Below are positions 12,301 through 20,080 of a DNA stretch of 64,000 nucleotides, one piece after another. The notes beneath the pieces are model-generated. The model was given only the letters and a program-made list of their open reading frames with translations. It was not told the DNA's origin and made no database searches. The first letter of the stretch is position 1. Each line of letters begins with the position of its first letter. A program made the position numbers and the translations under genes. The stretch spans positions 2,140,358 to 2,204,357 of the forward strand of contig CM043959.1 in assembly GCA_014529385.2 (NCBI GenBank). Direction: 5' to 3'. The DNA comes from Adiantum capillus-veneris (lineage: Eukaryota; Streptophyta; Polypodiopsida; Polypodiales; Pteridaceae).

Positions 12301-13049
12301 TCATTAGGACAAGCGTGGATAGAATTGTAATCCATCCCCAAGTTTCGCAAAATCTTTCTTGCTTCATCTCGGGAATCTGGCATCACATTGTCAGCTGGTA
12401 GTATGTGCTCTTTCAGCAATCTACACAACATAAAAATATGATACAGTCGTGTAAAAATCTATCAGATCATTGTACATTTAGAGTTCTATTAAAGTAAACT
12501 AATTGTAATAGATCACCTGAAAAGCGCTGTGACGCTAGTGTCACTCCATCCAAACTTTGCCTGCATGTTGAGAAGAACCAGGAGTGCTTTCAATCTAAAC
12601 ATACGTGCTCCATTATACAATGGCGTATCGGCTTCACTTTTCATATCATCATAGATAAGCCTTTCTGAATCCATGATCGTCTCGATCATTTCATCAATCT
12701 CGGGCTCAAACATTGCCTCGTTGGGAATGTGCTCTGCATGATCATCCCCCGAGCTGTCAGAGGCTACATCTTGTGGCCTCACATATGCTGCTTGACCAAA
12801 GCGCCTGCGAACACGTCTATTGGGTTGCAAGATTGCTGCTTGTTGGCCAGCGTCAGAGTCCGACGAGTTATAATTGGCAACAACTCGATCTATAATAGAT
12901 GGATCGAACTCGCCAAATTCGCGAACGTGCTGCAAAGAAACACGTCTTGTCCGTCGCACAGCATGCTTGCATTGATTACAAGGACATAAGACCCTCGTTG
13001 AGAGATAGGTGTTTCGGTTGGACGGTCCCACATCCTCGTCGCTACTCAT
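9321..13049 (-). pseudogene. tnpD-like CACTA transposase gene (Transpos_assoc, tnp2, DUF4218, DUF4216)
   Basis: Six exons: 13049-12517, 12420-11681, 11597-10993, 10918-10154, 10073-9711 and 9629-9321, all with GT-AG introns of 74-96 bp. The total of 3315 nt is 1104 codons plus stop. Domains in order: N-terminal CPCNQCKH region of the transposase-associated domain; tnp2 with HACPNDCILFRGEY, CPKC, LRLGLAMDGVNPFG, YLRPVLEEL, GYRACVTCG and DPMHIFKN; DUF4218 with a FPTTMLTFQVHLLVH-type segment; DUF4216 with AELTYFGTLQEILRIDY. Two in-frame TGA codons (12086-12084 and 11753-11751) interrupt tnp2, each where Arg fits. Introns 1 and 2 begin with the same ten bases, GTGATCTATT. Family role: the catalytic transposase that cuts the CACTA ends. 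Confidence 0.85.
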
Positions 13050-13111
13050 AATGAGGATAAAAAACTTAGAACCTGGACAACAAATTTAATATTCTATTGG
13101 CATTCTTCGTC

Positions 13112-13114
<3 letters not shown>

Positions 13115-13203
<89 letters not shown>
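13115..13203. repeat. (TC)n microsatellite, about 89 bp
   Basis: This is an uninterrupted dinucleotide run about 65 bp upstream of the tnpD start codon on the minus strand, where it reads GA. It may be a GAGA-like promoter tract or simply a hypervariable repeat. Confidence 0.98.
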
Positions 13204-13205
<2 letters not shown>

Positions 13206-14344
13206 ACCTCACATTCTCTAGTCATGTCCAATCCCCGCACACCTCGGTCTAGAGGTGCACGGAGATCAGAACCACCGGGTTATAATCTCGTCTTTATTGG
13301 TCAATACCTATATTTGTGGGTACAAGAAATCTACACACCCACGTCTACATGATACTGCATGTAGTGGACAAAACCCCTTTGCCTCTTCTCTAGCTGTAGC
13401 ACTTCACTTCATCTTAACATCTTTTCACAGTAGATCTTTTCACTGTTCGTCTAACTCTAAACCCTAAACCGTAAGTAATTCTTGCGTGGACTCGATCTAA
13501 CGTAAATAAGCGTAAATCTAAATAAACGTAAATCTAACTAAAAATAAAGCTAAATCTAATTTAACGTAAGTCTAATGACTAGAGGTTGTCTAGATGGTCA
13601 TTGTGTCGGGGATGTAGTGACTCTTGCCGCCCTGAAGATCCACCTTCTTCCCTATCTTCTGAAGACATTTCACCAGTACTTTTGGATCGACGGAGCCCAC
13701 CATGAGTGAAGGCAGCAATATCCTATATTCCATTGAGGGTTTTCTTCACCCGCTTCATGCAGGCATCGCAGTCTATGGAGACCTAAATCTAATCTAATAT
13801 AACGTAAATCTAAATCTAGCTTAAATAAACGTAAATCTAATTTAATGTAAGTCTACATATAACCTAATCTTTAACGTCTTTTAAGATAGTTTCCTACGAC
13901 GTTATAACTCTCTTCTTCTTGTGTGTGTGCACGTGTGTGGATGTGTGTGCCAATAAAAAGAGATAAATGGTATAACCTTTCTATCACCCATGCCAAGTAT
14001 GATAGATTGATTATGCCATTTCCCTCTTGAATAATAGGTCTTGAGTTCAACTCCTCGTCGGCTAGATCTTTAGGTCTTTTAATTTTAATTAGTTTCCTAC
14101 GACGTTAAATTAGTTTCTCTCTCTTTCTCTCTCAATGTGTGTGCCTTTTTTGGATCGTATGCATGTTTTCTCTCTCTTTTCCTCTCTCAATGTGTGCGTT
14201 TTTTGTTTATGCATGTTCTCTCTCTCTTTTCCTCTCTCAATGCGTGCATTTTTTTGTTTATGCATGCTCTCTCTCTCTTTTTCTCTCTCAAGGTGTGTGT
14301 GCATTCTTTGTTTATGTATGTGTGTGTGCGTTTTTGTTTTTGTT

Positions 14345-14348
<4 letters not shown>

Positions 14349-14401
<53 letters not shown>
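14349..14401. repeat. (CT)n microsatellite
   Basis: A nearly pure CT run, flanked by imperfect CTCT-rich repeats (14110-14300) and a TG run at about 14411-14438. Confidence 0.97.
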
Positions 14402-14404
<3 letters not shown>

Positions 14405-14553
14405 AACACTATGTGTGTGTGTGTATGTGTGTGTGTGAGAGAGAGAGAGAGAGGGAGAGAGAAAGAGGGGAAGGGAACATGAGAATGAGGAGAGGGAAGG
14501 AGCATACCTGGCTCTCCTTCCTCTCCTCGTGTGTGTGTGTGTGTGTGGAGAAG

Positions 14554-14557
<4 letters not shown>

Positions 14558-14596
<39 letters not shown>
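14558..14596. repeat. (GA)n microsatellite
   Basis: A pure GA run following a short GT run at about 14529-14547. Together with the CT tract at 14349-14401 it could form an imperfect inverted pair. Confidence 0.95.
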
Positions 14597-14598
<2 letters not shown>

Positions 14599-14696
14599 GG
14601 GAGAGCGTTACCTGCTCCTTGCTTGAGGGCGCCGAAAAACTCAGATATGAGATCTGAGTTTTTGGGCGCGCTCGGTTATTTTTTTCCCCAGCTGGC

Positions 14697-14749
14697 GTCG
14701 CTATGAGCGTCGCTATAAGCGTCGCTAATATGAAGAACCTCTTGTAGTG
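14697..14749. repeat. Right CACTA terminal inverted repeat and subterminal repeats
   Basis: Three CGTCGCTA-type units (14697-14730) precede AACCTCTTGTAGTG (14736-14749), the exact inverse of the left TIR. The array is much shorter than at the left end. Asymmetric subterminal arrays are usual in En/Spm elements. Confidence 0.9.
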
Positions 14750-14752
14750 TGT

Positions 14753-15024
14753 CCAATACAGAGGTGGTAAGCGATTTTTATCACGTGGTCAACACGTTCT
14801 ACTCCAACATTCAGGACCGAGTTGATTGCATCAAAGAAATGAGTGCATTTAGATTAAAAGAAGGTCCTTTTGCGAATGATTTTGTACAGGTAATGGCAAA
14901 AGAGAAACATGCATGGAAGTGTTGGTGATGAATGGTAGAGAGCATTCCTCTACCTTTGCATCCCCTTGTAATGAAAGTACTCACACAATGTGTAGAAAAG
15001 TTCAGAGAGAAACTAGTGTATGTG
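14753..15024 (+). pseudogene. hAT-like transposase fragment, part 2 (right of the CACTA insertion)
   Basis: It continues the frame of 7068-7134: SNTEVVSDFYHVVNTFY, then IKEMSAFRLKEGPFANDF, a Trp-rich point (WKCW) followed by two TGA codons, then HPLVMKVLTQC. This matches the order seen near the end of hAT transposases: a conserved helix, a WW motif, then a VLSQ-type motif before the dimerisation segment. The fragment ends where antisense RT of element C begins (15025). It is truncated at both ends and non-functional. Confidence 0.6.
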
Positions 15025-16704
15025 AACTGGAGCACCCCAAGGAGAAGTACTGGGTCGAATGAATCCTTGCTCAATGAGTTGCCTAAGTTGTTCTTTGAGT
15101 TCGATGGCCTCCGGAAGTGACATTTTATAAGGTCTTTTTGAGATAGGTTCACACCCAGGGATAGTCTCAATCTCATGATCTACCTCTCTGTGTGGTGGAA
15201 GATTCGTAAGGTCTTCGGGGAATATGTCATCATACTCCCTCAGCCAGTTTGGTCGAAGTGAGGTATCTGATTGGTCCACCTTGTTGAGTTTAACTGCATA
15301 TATTTGCTGACCCTTCCTTAGTCCCTTCAAAAGTCTGCTGGCCTTAACTAGAGTAGCCTTAGGTCTCCCATTTTCCCCCTGGATTAAGGCTTCATTTCCC
15401 AAGTTATCTGTAAAGGTAAAATTTCCTTGTGCACAATGTATGTGGGCCCTATTTTGCTTTAGCTAGTCCATCCCTAGTATCCCATCAAAGAATCCTAAGG
15501 GTAAGGTTCGAAATTGGGCAGAAGTTGGGTGTCCCCCTAATTCAAAGTCGATTTTTCCTGCAGAATGCTGAGATACTACCTCCTTGCCGTTTGCTAACTC
15601 AACAACTAGTTTGCTTGTTGGATACTTATCTAGCTTTAGTTTTCTCATGCATCTGGGTGAAAGAAATGAAAGAGTACTTCCACAATCTATAAGGAAGTTA
15701 ACTTGTTCACCTCTAAGAGATCATGGCGTATGAATGACTGCGTATTGCTCGCAACCATTGGGATTGTCAATTGCAACATGTAGGGTTGCTCTCTCCACTG
15801 CTTCATCACCCACAGTTGGTTGTACCACTGCGGCATTCACTCTGGCGGCAGCTCCACGCCCACGCCCCCTGTTCATCCTTCCACGTCCTCCTCTTCCATT
15901 AGTTTGGCCACGCCCCCGGGTATTCAAGGGTATGGCATTGGCATTGGTTGCTTGAATGTTCCTGGGGCAATTGGATCTGTAATGTCCATGTTCGCCGCAA
16001 CCATAGCATCGGACATCAGGGAACTCCATGGTTGTGGTGGTAGCCACAATAGGGCGCTGGTTATATGTTTGGTTGGCTGGTCTGTTATCCCAAGCAGTTG
16101 TCCTTGCCCTCTTTGACCAATGATTCCTCCTGTTCTGATTAGATTTTTGTACTTCGAGAGCTAGAGGTTTGGCCCTCAACAAGGCATCCTGTAGAGTTGT
16201 TGGTCTGAGAGCTTCCAATCGAGTATTCAAGGGTTCGATCAATCCTTGGCAGAACCTTGCCACCTGCTGTTCCAAGGTCATCTTAGGAGCATATCTCCGA
16301 AGAGTGACAAACTTTGCATAGTATTCTTCGACAGATGAACTCAGTTGCCGAAGTGAGAAGAATTCATTCATCCTCAAGGTTCTATAGGCAGGCGGTAAAT
16401 ATCGCCCCATTATCGTAGCTTTGATGTTTTCCCAGGACTGGGAAGATCCCTTAATATCCATGTCCCTGCAATGTTGCTTCCACCATATCTTGGCATCGCC
16501 AGTCAAGCGGAACATCGCAAGCATGGTCTGATTCACGGGTTGGGTTCCTGCAGCTTCAAAGTAGTCGTCCATGGCTTCCATCCACACTTCCGCATCTCTC
16601 TCCACATTTGCCCCCTCACCCTTAAAGATCGGAGGTTGGGCTTGCTTAAGGAGGAGCTTCTTCTCTTGCGCTATCGAGTACAGAGCAACATGCGGTACCT
16701 ACAT
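15025..16704 (-). pseudogene. gag-protease-RT (N-terminal part) of element C
   Basis: There is one reading frame with three stops: TAG 16701-16699 right after a possible ATG, TGA 15723-15721, and TAG 15465-15463. Gag has the retrotrans_gag pattern (AKIWWKQH, GRYLPPAYRTLRMNEFF, LRRYAPKMT, ARFCQGL) and one zinc knuckle, CYGCGEHGHYRSNC (near 16010-15965). The protease has LIDCGSTLSF, with Cys in the middle of the usual D-S/T-G triad, and ILGMD near its end. RT begins after a Pro-rich linker and stops at SPWGAPV. The TAG in the protease replaces what is usually Trp (GMDW). The element cannot make Pol. Confidence 0.88.
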
Positions 16705-16917
16705 GGGTTATACGAACTTCTTGATACCACTACTTGAATTTCAAAATAGACACGAGATTTTAATAAAATTCAAAATTCCACTTTATCAGAGACAGAGATT
16801 CAGAGACAAAAAGCACTTTATTGATGAAAGATTATTACAATCGAAACCCCTCAAGGATTTTTGGATAACTTATGATCAACTTATTACATGGCTTTATGGA
16901 TTGTGTATAACATATGT
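16705..16917 (-). other. Spacer between leader exon and gag of element C
   Basis: This AT-rich non-coding stretch follows the TAG that ends the leader ORF. Near 16722-16731 the minus strand has a GTGGTATCAA stretch, which resembles a PBS but has no LTR beside it and is not annotated as one. Confidence 0.5.
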
Positions 16918-17421
16918 CTAGGAGATGGTATTGTCATGATGCACTACTTCATTCGAGTAATAGTTTCTATACTCATTCTTGAGTGGATAATAAACTAAGA
17001 TATCGGGCCGGAGTTCTGCTTTCAGTAATCCAAAGGTTTTGACTCGGTTTGCTGGGACCACATTGGTGACCTTCTCCAAGAGCCAGTCGTTGATGGTTAG
17101 ATTGGAGTTGTCTGAATTAGTCTGGTCCAATTGTGTAGGCACCAAGTAGAATATCTCTATTACTCTCAGCTCTTCTCCCCAACGTATCTTCTTCAAGTCG
17201 GTAGCCAGGCATCCTAGCTTCCGAGCATTGATGTAGTAAACCCCTCCTGGAAATGTCCAATCAAGTTCCCATCCTTTATCAATGCGAGTGGAGTGTGGCG
17301 TATAAGCCTTCAACAGTATCTCCATGACATCTCGCTTCAACTGGTAAACTGGGGATCTTTGAGCTTGCTCATAAATAAGCTCAAACACTTGGAACTTCCG
17401 ATATTCGAGCATGGGGTCTTC
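16918..17421 (-). CDS. Leader ORF of element C, proposed second exon (unrecognised protein)
   Basis: An intact frame of 167 codons lies between the PBS and gag. It starts at a splice-acceptor-like TTGCAG|GAAGAC (acceptor AG at 17423-17422) and ends at TAG 16920-16918. It has no good ATG near the frame start (first Met is EDPM, codon 4) and a stop lies just upstream of the acceptor, so it looks like a downstream exon. The product is mixed alpha/beta in composition with FPGGVYYINARKLGCLAT, KKIRWGEEL and LRPDILVYYPLKNEY. I see no zinc finger, signal peptide or membrane segment, and do not recognise the family. A shorter homologous piece occurs at the same place in the giant-LTR element (40336-40503). 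It is free of stops while gag-pol has three, which may mean later selection or chance. Confidence 0.55.
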   Translation of the reverse strand, partial: EDPMLEYRKFQVFELIYEQAQRSPVYQLKRDVMEILLKAYTPHSTRIDKGWELDWTFPGGVYYINARKLGCLATDLKKIRWGEELRVIEIFYLVPTQLDQTNSDNSNLTINDWLLEKVTNVVPANRVKTFGLLKAELRPDILVYYPLKNEYRNYYSNEVVHHDNTIS

Positions 17422-17521
17422 CTGCAACACCAATGCAAGGAATTCGGATCAACTACCTATATACTTTCAGTTCCTTTTAAATGTTCAAACAATATGACTT
17501 TATTTTCCCAGCCTAACCTAG

Positions 17522-17533
17522 GCTCTGATACCA
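17522..17533 (-). other. Primer-binding site of element C (tRNA-iMet type)
   Basis: The minus strand reads TGGTATCAGAGC, two bases from the LTR end CCTCACA. It shows that the repeat to the right is a 5' LTR. Confidence 0.92.
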
Positions 17534-18204
17534 GGTGTGAGGTCCCCACCCCGTCGTATCAAACAACGGATCTGATGGTAAACCTGGTGGCCTCTAGATC
17601 TATAGCGGAAGCAAACAAAATGATTCAGGGTTCAACTAGCGGACGATCTCTCATCACAAAGTGAGTCGAGTTCGAGCCTACTAGCAACGGGATCTAGCTC
17701 CACCTCGCAGGGGAAGCGTACTTAACTATCTAACGATCCTAATACCCACCTTCCAAGAGGAGAGAAACCTCGAGTGCCTTATTCCCCATGTTTCAGAGGC
17801 ACGTACTCTCGAGGATTCGCCGCTCTAGGGGCAATGAGTAATACTAATATTGAGTAAGCACTATGCGGATAGAGAGTTCCCGACCAATCGGGACCACCCA
17901 TCTCGTAGGCATTGGCAACCCGAGCCAAGCCCCCACTTTCCACCCCCACACTCACACTTCCTCGTGTGACCTAATTACTACCACAAAGGTTGTTCAACAT
18001 AGATATTCCTTGTTTAATTCCGAATCACATGGTTCGTTAAAACAGCTCTTCAACCAGTATTGCAAACAACACCAAGACAGAATTCTAGTAAAAATTCTAC
18101 TCAAACTTATTCATAAAAATTCCAATGTCCTGGAGGTACAACATCCCCCCTCCAGCGAGAGTTCACTCCTCCCGTTGTCGCCTAGCTGCCCATACAACTA
18201 GGTA

Positions 18205-18330
18205 TGTCCACCGCATAGAAAGCACGTCATGGACACTCCCACCGCATAGAAAGCAAGACGTGGGTTCCCACCGCATAGAAAGCAAGTCGTGGGTATCCAC
18301 CGCATAGAAAGAAAGTCGTGGATTCAAGAG
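18205..18330. repeat. Short tandem repeat in LTR of C
   Basis: Four tandem units of roughly 32-38 bp share CCCACCGCATAGAAAGCA followed by a variant of AAGTCGTGG. They lie within the LTR. Confidence 0.8.
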
Positions 18331-18584
18331 CCCTTAACGAGGAACTCTGCCCCCTGTGATCAGTAGGGGGGTCAGGACTTATTCAACATTGGAAATAAAA
18401 TGAACACGCCGAGCTAAATTTTTCCTAGCAGACATTCTTTCCTATTGCAAACAGCATGCCCATCAAACATTACCTTCCTACTTTAGAACTTAATGTACAA
18501 TGATTTCAATGCCGAGGTTTCCGTCGGATTTCTCCAACATGTTTGGGGATATGAGCATTCCTAACTAGCGTATGCAATGTTAAT

Positions 18585-18755
18585 TTAAACAACTTGAATA
18601 AAAATATGATCTACCTCTTCCACTTCTTCATCGATGGCCCTTGAGATGGCCGGTATTTGTTCCTCCATGGGAGCCTTCCCCTTCCCGTTGACATTGCTCG
18701 TTCCTGTCTCGCGATCATGGGCACCACCGAAGCGCGTCCTCTTAACCGGGGCCAT
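18585..18755 (-). CDS. Short LTR-encoded ORF of element C, proposed first exon
   Basis: The ATG is at 18755-18753 and the unspliced frame has 56 codons ending TAA 18587-18585. The first 47 codons end at a splice donor (GAAGAG|GTAGAT, 18615/18614) in phase 0. The product starts MAPVKRTRFGG, is basic at the N-terminus like a nuclear localisation signal, and becomes acidic (DEEVEE) before the donor. The giant-LTR element has an equivalent MAPKRTR ORF with an in-phase donor in its LTR (41770-41931). Together with the leader ORF at 16918-17421 it would encode about 214 residues. Function unknown. Confidence 0.5.
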   Translation of the reverse strand: MAPVKRTRFGGAHDRETGTSNVNGKGKAPMEEQIPAISRAIDEEVEEVDHIFIQVV

Positions 18756-19194
18756 TTCTCACTACTTTAAATGATTAGCTTGGAGAAAGAGCTAAGGTTC
18801 ACAAGCATCATAACAGTCCAATGGGTAGATTAGTGACATCAATTAATCCCTCCTATATGAGAGTCTAGATTTCTTTCATAAAGCAATCATTAAGGATGGC
18901 ACATAATCCTATGGGAACCGGCTCTAAGATAATTATTCGGCTTACATGATCAAGAATAATTTGGGTTTCACTATTGGAATTACCAGAGAATTGGATTAAG
19001 TATGATTAAACTATTTCCTGGCAATTAGATGATGCAGATTTATCCGTGATTAAGAACTGGTAATCTTCTCGATTTTCTGATCTAATCGAGCTTCTTGAGA
19101 TGAAAATTCGGCAGCACCTCCCTCCTAGCTTCTTCTTCAATAGGTGTGTGATCCGGCAACACCTTCCCAATGTATGTGGGTGTGTGTGTATGCA

Positions 19195-19217
19195 CTGTGT
19201 GTGTGTGTGTGTGATCA

Positions 19218-19260
<43 letters not shown>
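19195..19260. repeat. (GT)n microsatellite
   Basis: A GT run interrupted once (GATCATAG near 19213-19221), inside the LTR of element C. Confidence 0.95.
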
Positions 19261-19262
<2 letters not shown>

Positions 19263-20080
19263 GTCTTTAAATAGGCTCCTACAAGCTGAAAATCAATTTG
19301 GGTTGCTAAATGCATCTGGGAGCTTCTCCGGTTAAGCATGGCAAGTCCAGTTCTCTGCCCACCAAGTGTCAGGTTGGCTTGGTTAACTGGTTCTGAGACT
19401 GAGTTGCAGGCTTGGCAGCTTTCCCAAGACTCCCACAAAGCAAGAGGGCGCCCCCTAGCTGCTAAAGATGATCTGGAGTGGCCTGGGACCTGTTCCCACA
19501 CAGTTCCGGGCCCCCGGTACCTCCCCGGACAATTTTTAGGAAATTTGGTTCTAAGCTAAAACGGGTCATACGAATCGGATTTTTGATGCCGTAAATTGCC
19601 ATACGAAGCTCTAACTAGGGCGTACTGGCCCGAGTACCTGCCATATTTAGCAGCCCCCGGGGTCCGAAAATGCATTTTTTTCAAATTTGGGGTACGGGTG
19701 CAGTTTTTCGAGACGATCAAAACTGGACGGGCCGGATGACCAAAAACTTACTATTTTTGGAATTTTTTCACAAAAATTATTTTAATTCACATTTTGAAGC
19801 TTTATAACATTCTAAACATCATGGCACTGACAGAATCTGGAAAACTGCTAAAAATAGTAACTTATTCCATTATGATTATTTCATGGTACAAGGGTGTTCC
19901 TTTTGATCGGGGTCAGAGACCTTACATAGTAATCTTAGATGCACTAGTGAAATTTGGTCAAATTTGGGGTAGTTTTGACAAAGTTATGCTTATTTTTCAT
20001 TTTATGGTCAAAGTTTGCAACTGTTTGACAGTTCTGATCAATTGCTAAACCCTGTTTTCAATGCTAAATTTGACCACAGG

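Larger units (their letters stand above)
13204..14696 (-). promoter_or_regulatory. CACTA 5' region upstream of tnpD, low-complexity
   Basis: This non-coding stretch lies between tnpD and the right end. It holds several copies of a motif near ACGTAAATCTAA (13501-13570 and 13790-13850), TC/GA and TG microsatellites (14109-14600) and no conserved ORF. The long ORFs called in 14110-14598 are translations of dinucleotide repeats. The promoter for the two leftward genes should be here, but I cannot point to a core element. Confidence 0.5.
7135..14749 (-). mobile_element. CACTA (En/Spm-type) DNA transposon, both ends present, coding capacity decayed
   Basis: The left end is CACTACAAGAGGTT at 7135-7148 and the right end is its exact reverse complement at 14736-14749. 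The element is 7615 bp and is flanked by TGT at 7132-7134 and 14750-14752, the 3-bp TSD expected of the superfamily. Subterminal GCGACG/CGTCGC repeats lie inside both ends. Two genes, tnpD-like (9321-13049) and tnpA-like (7735-9048), are both read from the right end leftward, so the promoter should lie in 13050-14700. Internal stops in both genes make it non-autonomous now, although its ends could still be mobilised by a related transposase. Confidence 0.95.
17422..18614 (-). other. Proposed intron of element C spanning the LTR end, PBS and leader
   Basis: Donor GAAGAG|GTAGAT at 18615/18614 and acceptor GTTGCAG|GAAGAC at 17422/17421. Both borders are phase 0, so the LTR ORF and the leader ORF join in frame. 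The 1193-bp intron removes the primer-binding site, so the spliced RNA could not be reverse-transcribed. The equivalent intron in the giant-LTR element is 1266 bp. This is a prediction from sequence only. Confidence 0.45.
15025..19809 (-). mobile_element. Truncated Ty3/gypsy element C (5' LTR, leader ORF, gag, PR, start of RT)
   Basis: From right to left: 5' LTR (17536 to about 19809), tRNA-iMet PBS (17522-17533), a leader ORF (17421-16918), gag with a CCHC knuckle, protease, and the first part of RT. The element breaks off after the RT block SPWGAPV at 15025, where hAT-like coding sequence begins, so RT core, RNase H, integrase and the 3' LTR are gone. No TSD can be tested. The right LTR border is inferred from a TG start and weak resemblance to the giant-LTR family, so it is approximate. 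Confidence 0.75.
17536..19809 (-). repeat. 5' LTR of element C
   Basis: The LTR end (CA) is at 17536 beside the PBS. The other border is placed at 19809, where the minus strand begins TGTTATAAAGCTTC; the start of the giant-LTR family similarly holds TGTATAAAGCTTAATC. That gives about 2.3 kb. Four diverged copies of a unit around CACCGCATAGAAAGCA (18205-18312) form a short tandem repeat. The LTR carries a GT microsatellite and the short ORF at 18585-18755. The right border is uncertain by perhaps 200 bp or more. Confidence 0.6.

Noticed and set aside
13450-13475. Telomere-like CTAAACCCTAAACC
   Set aside because: Fewer than two full units, and inside the CACTA element.
14110-14598. Several long ORFs of alternating Ser/Leu, Arg/Glu or Val/Cys
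   Set aside because: They are translations of CT, GA and GT microsatellites in the CACTA promoter region.
16722-16740. A second PBS-like stretch (GTGGTATCAA) before gag of C
   Set aside because: No LTR end beside it; a proper PBS with LTR lies at 17522-17533.
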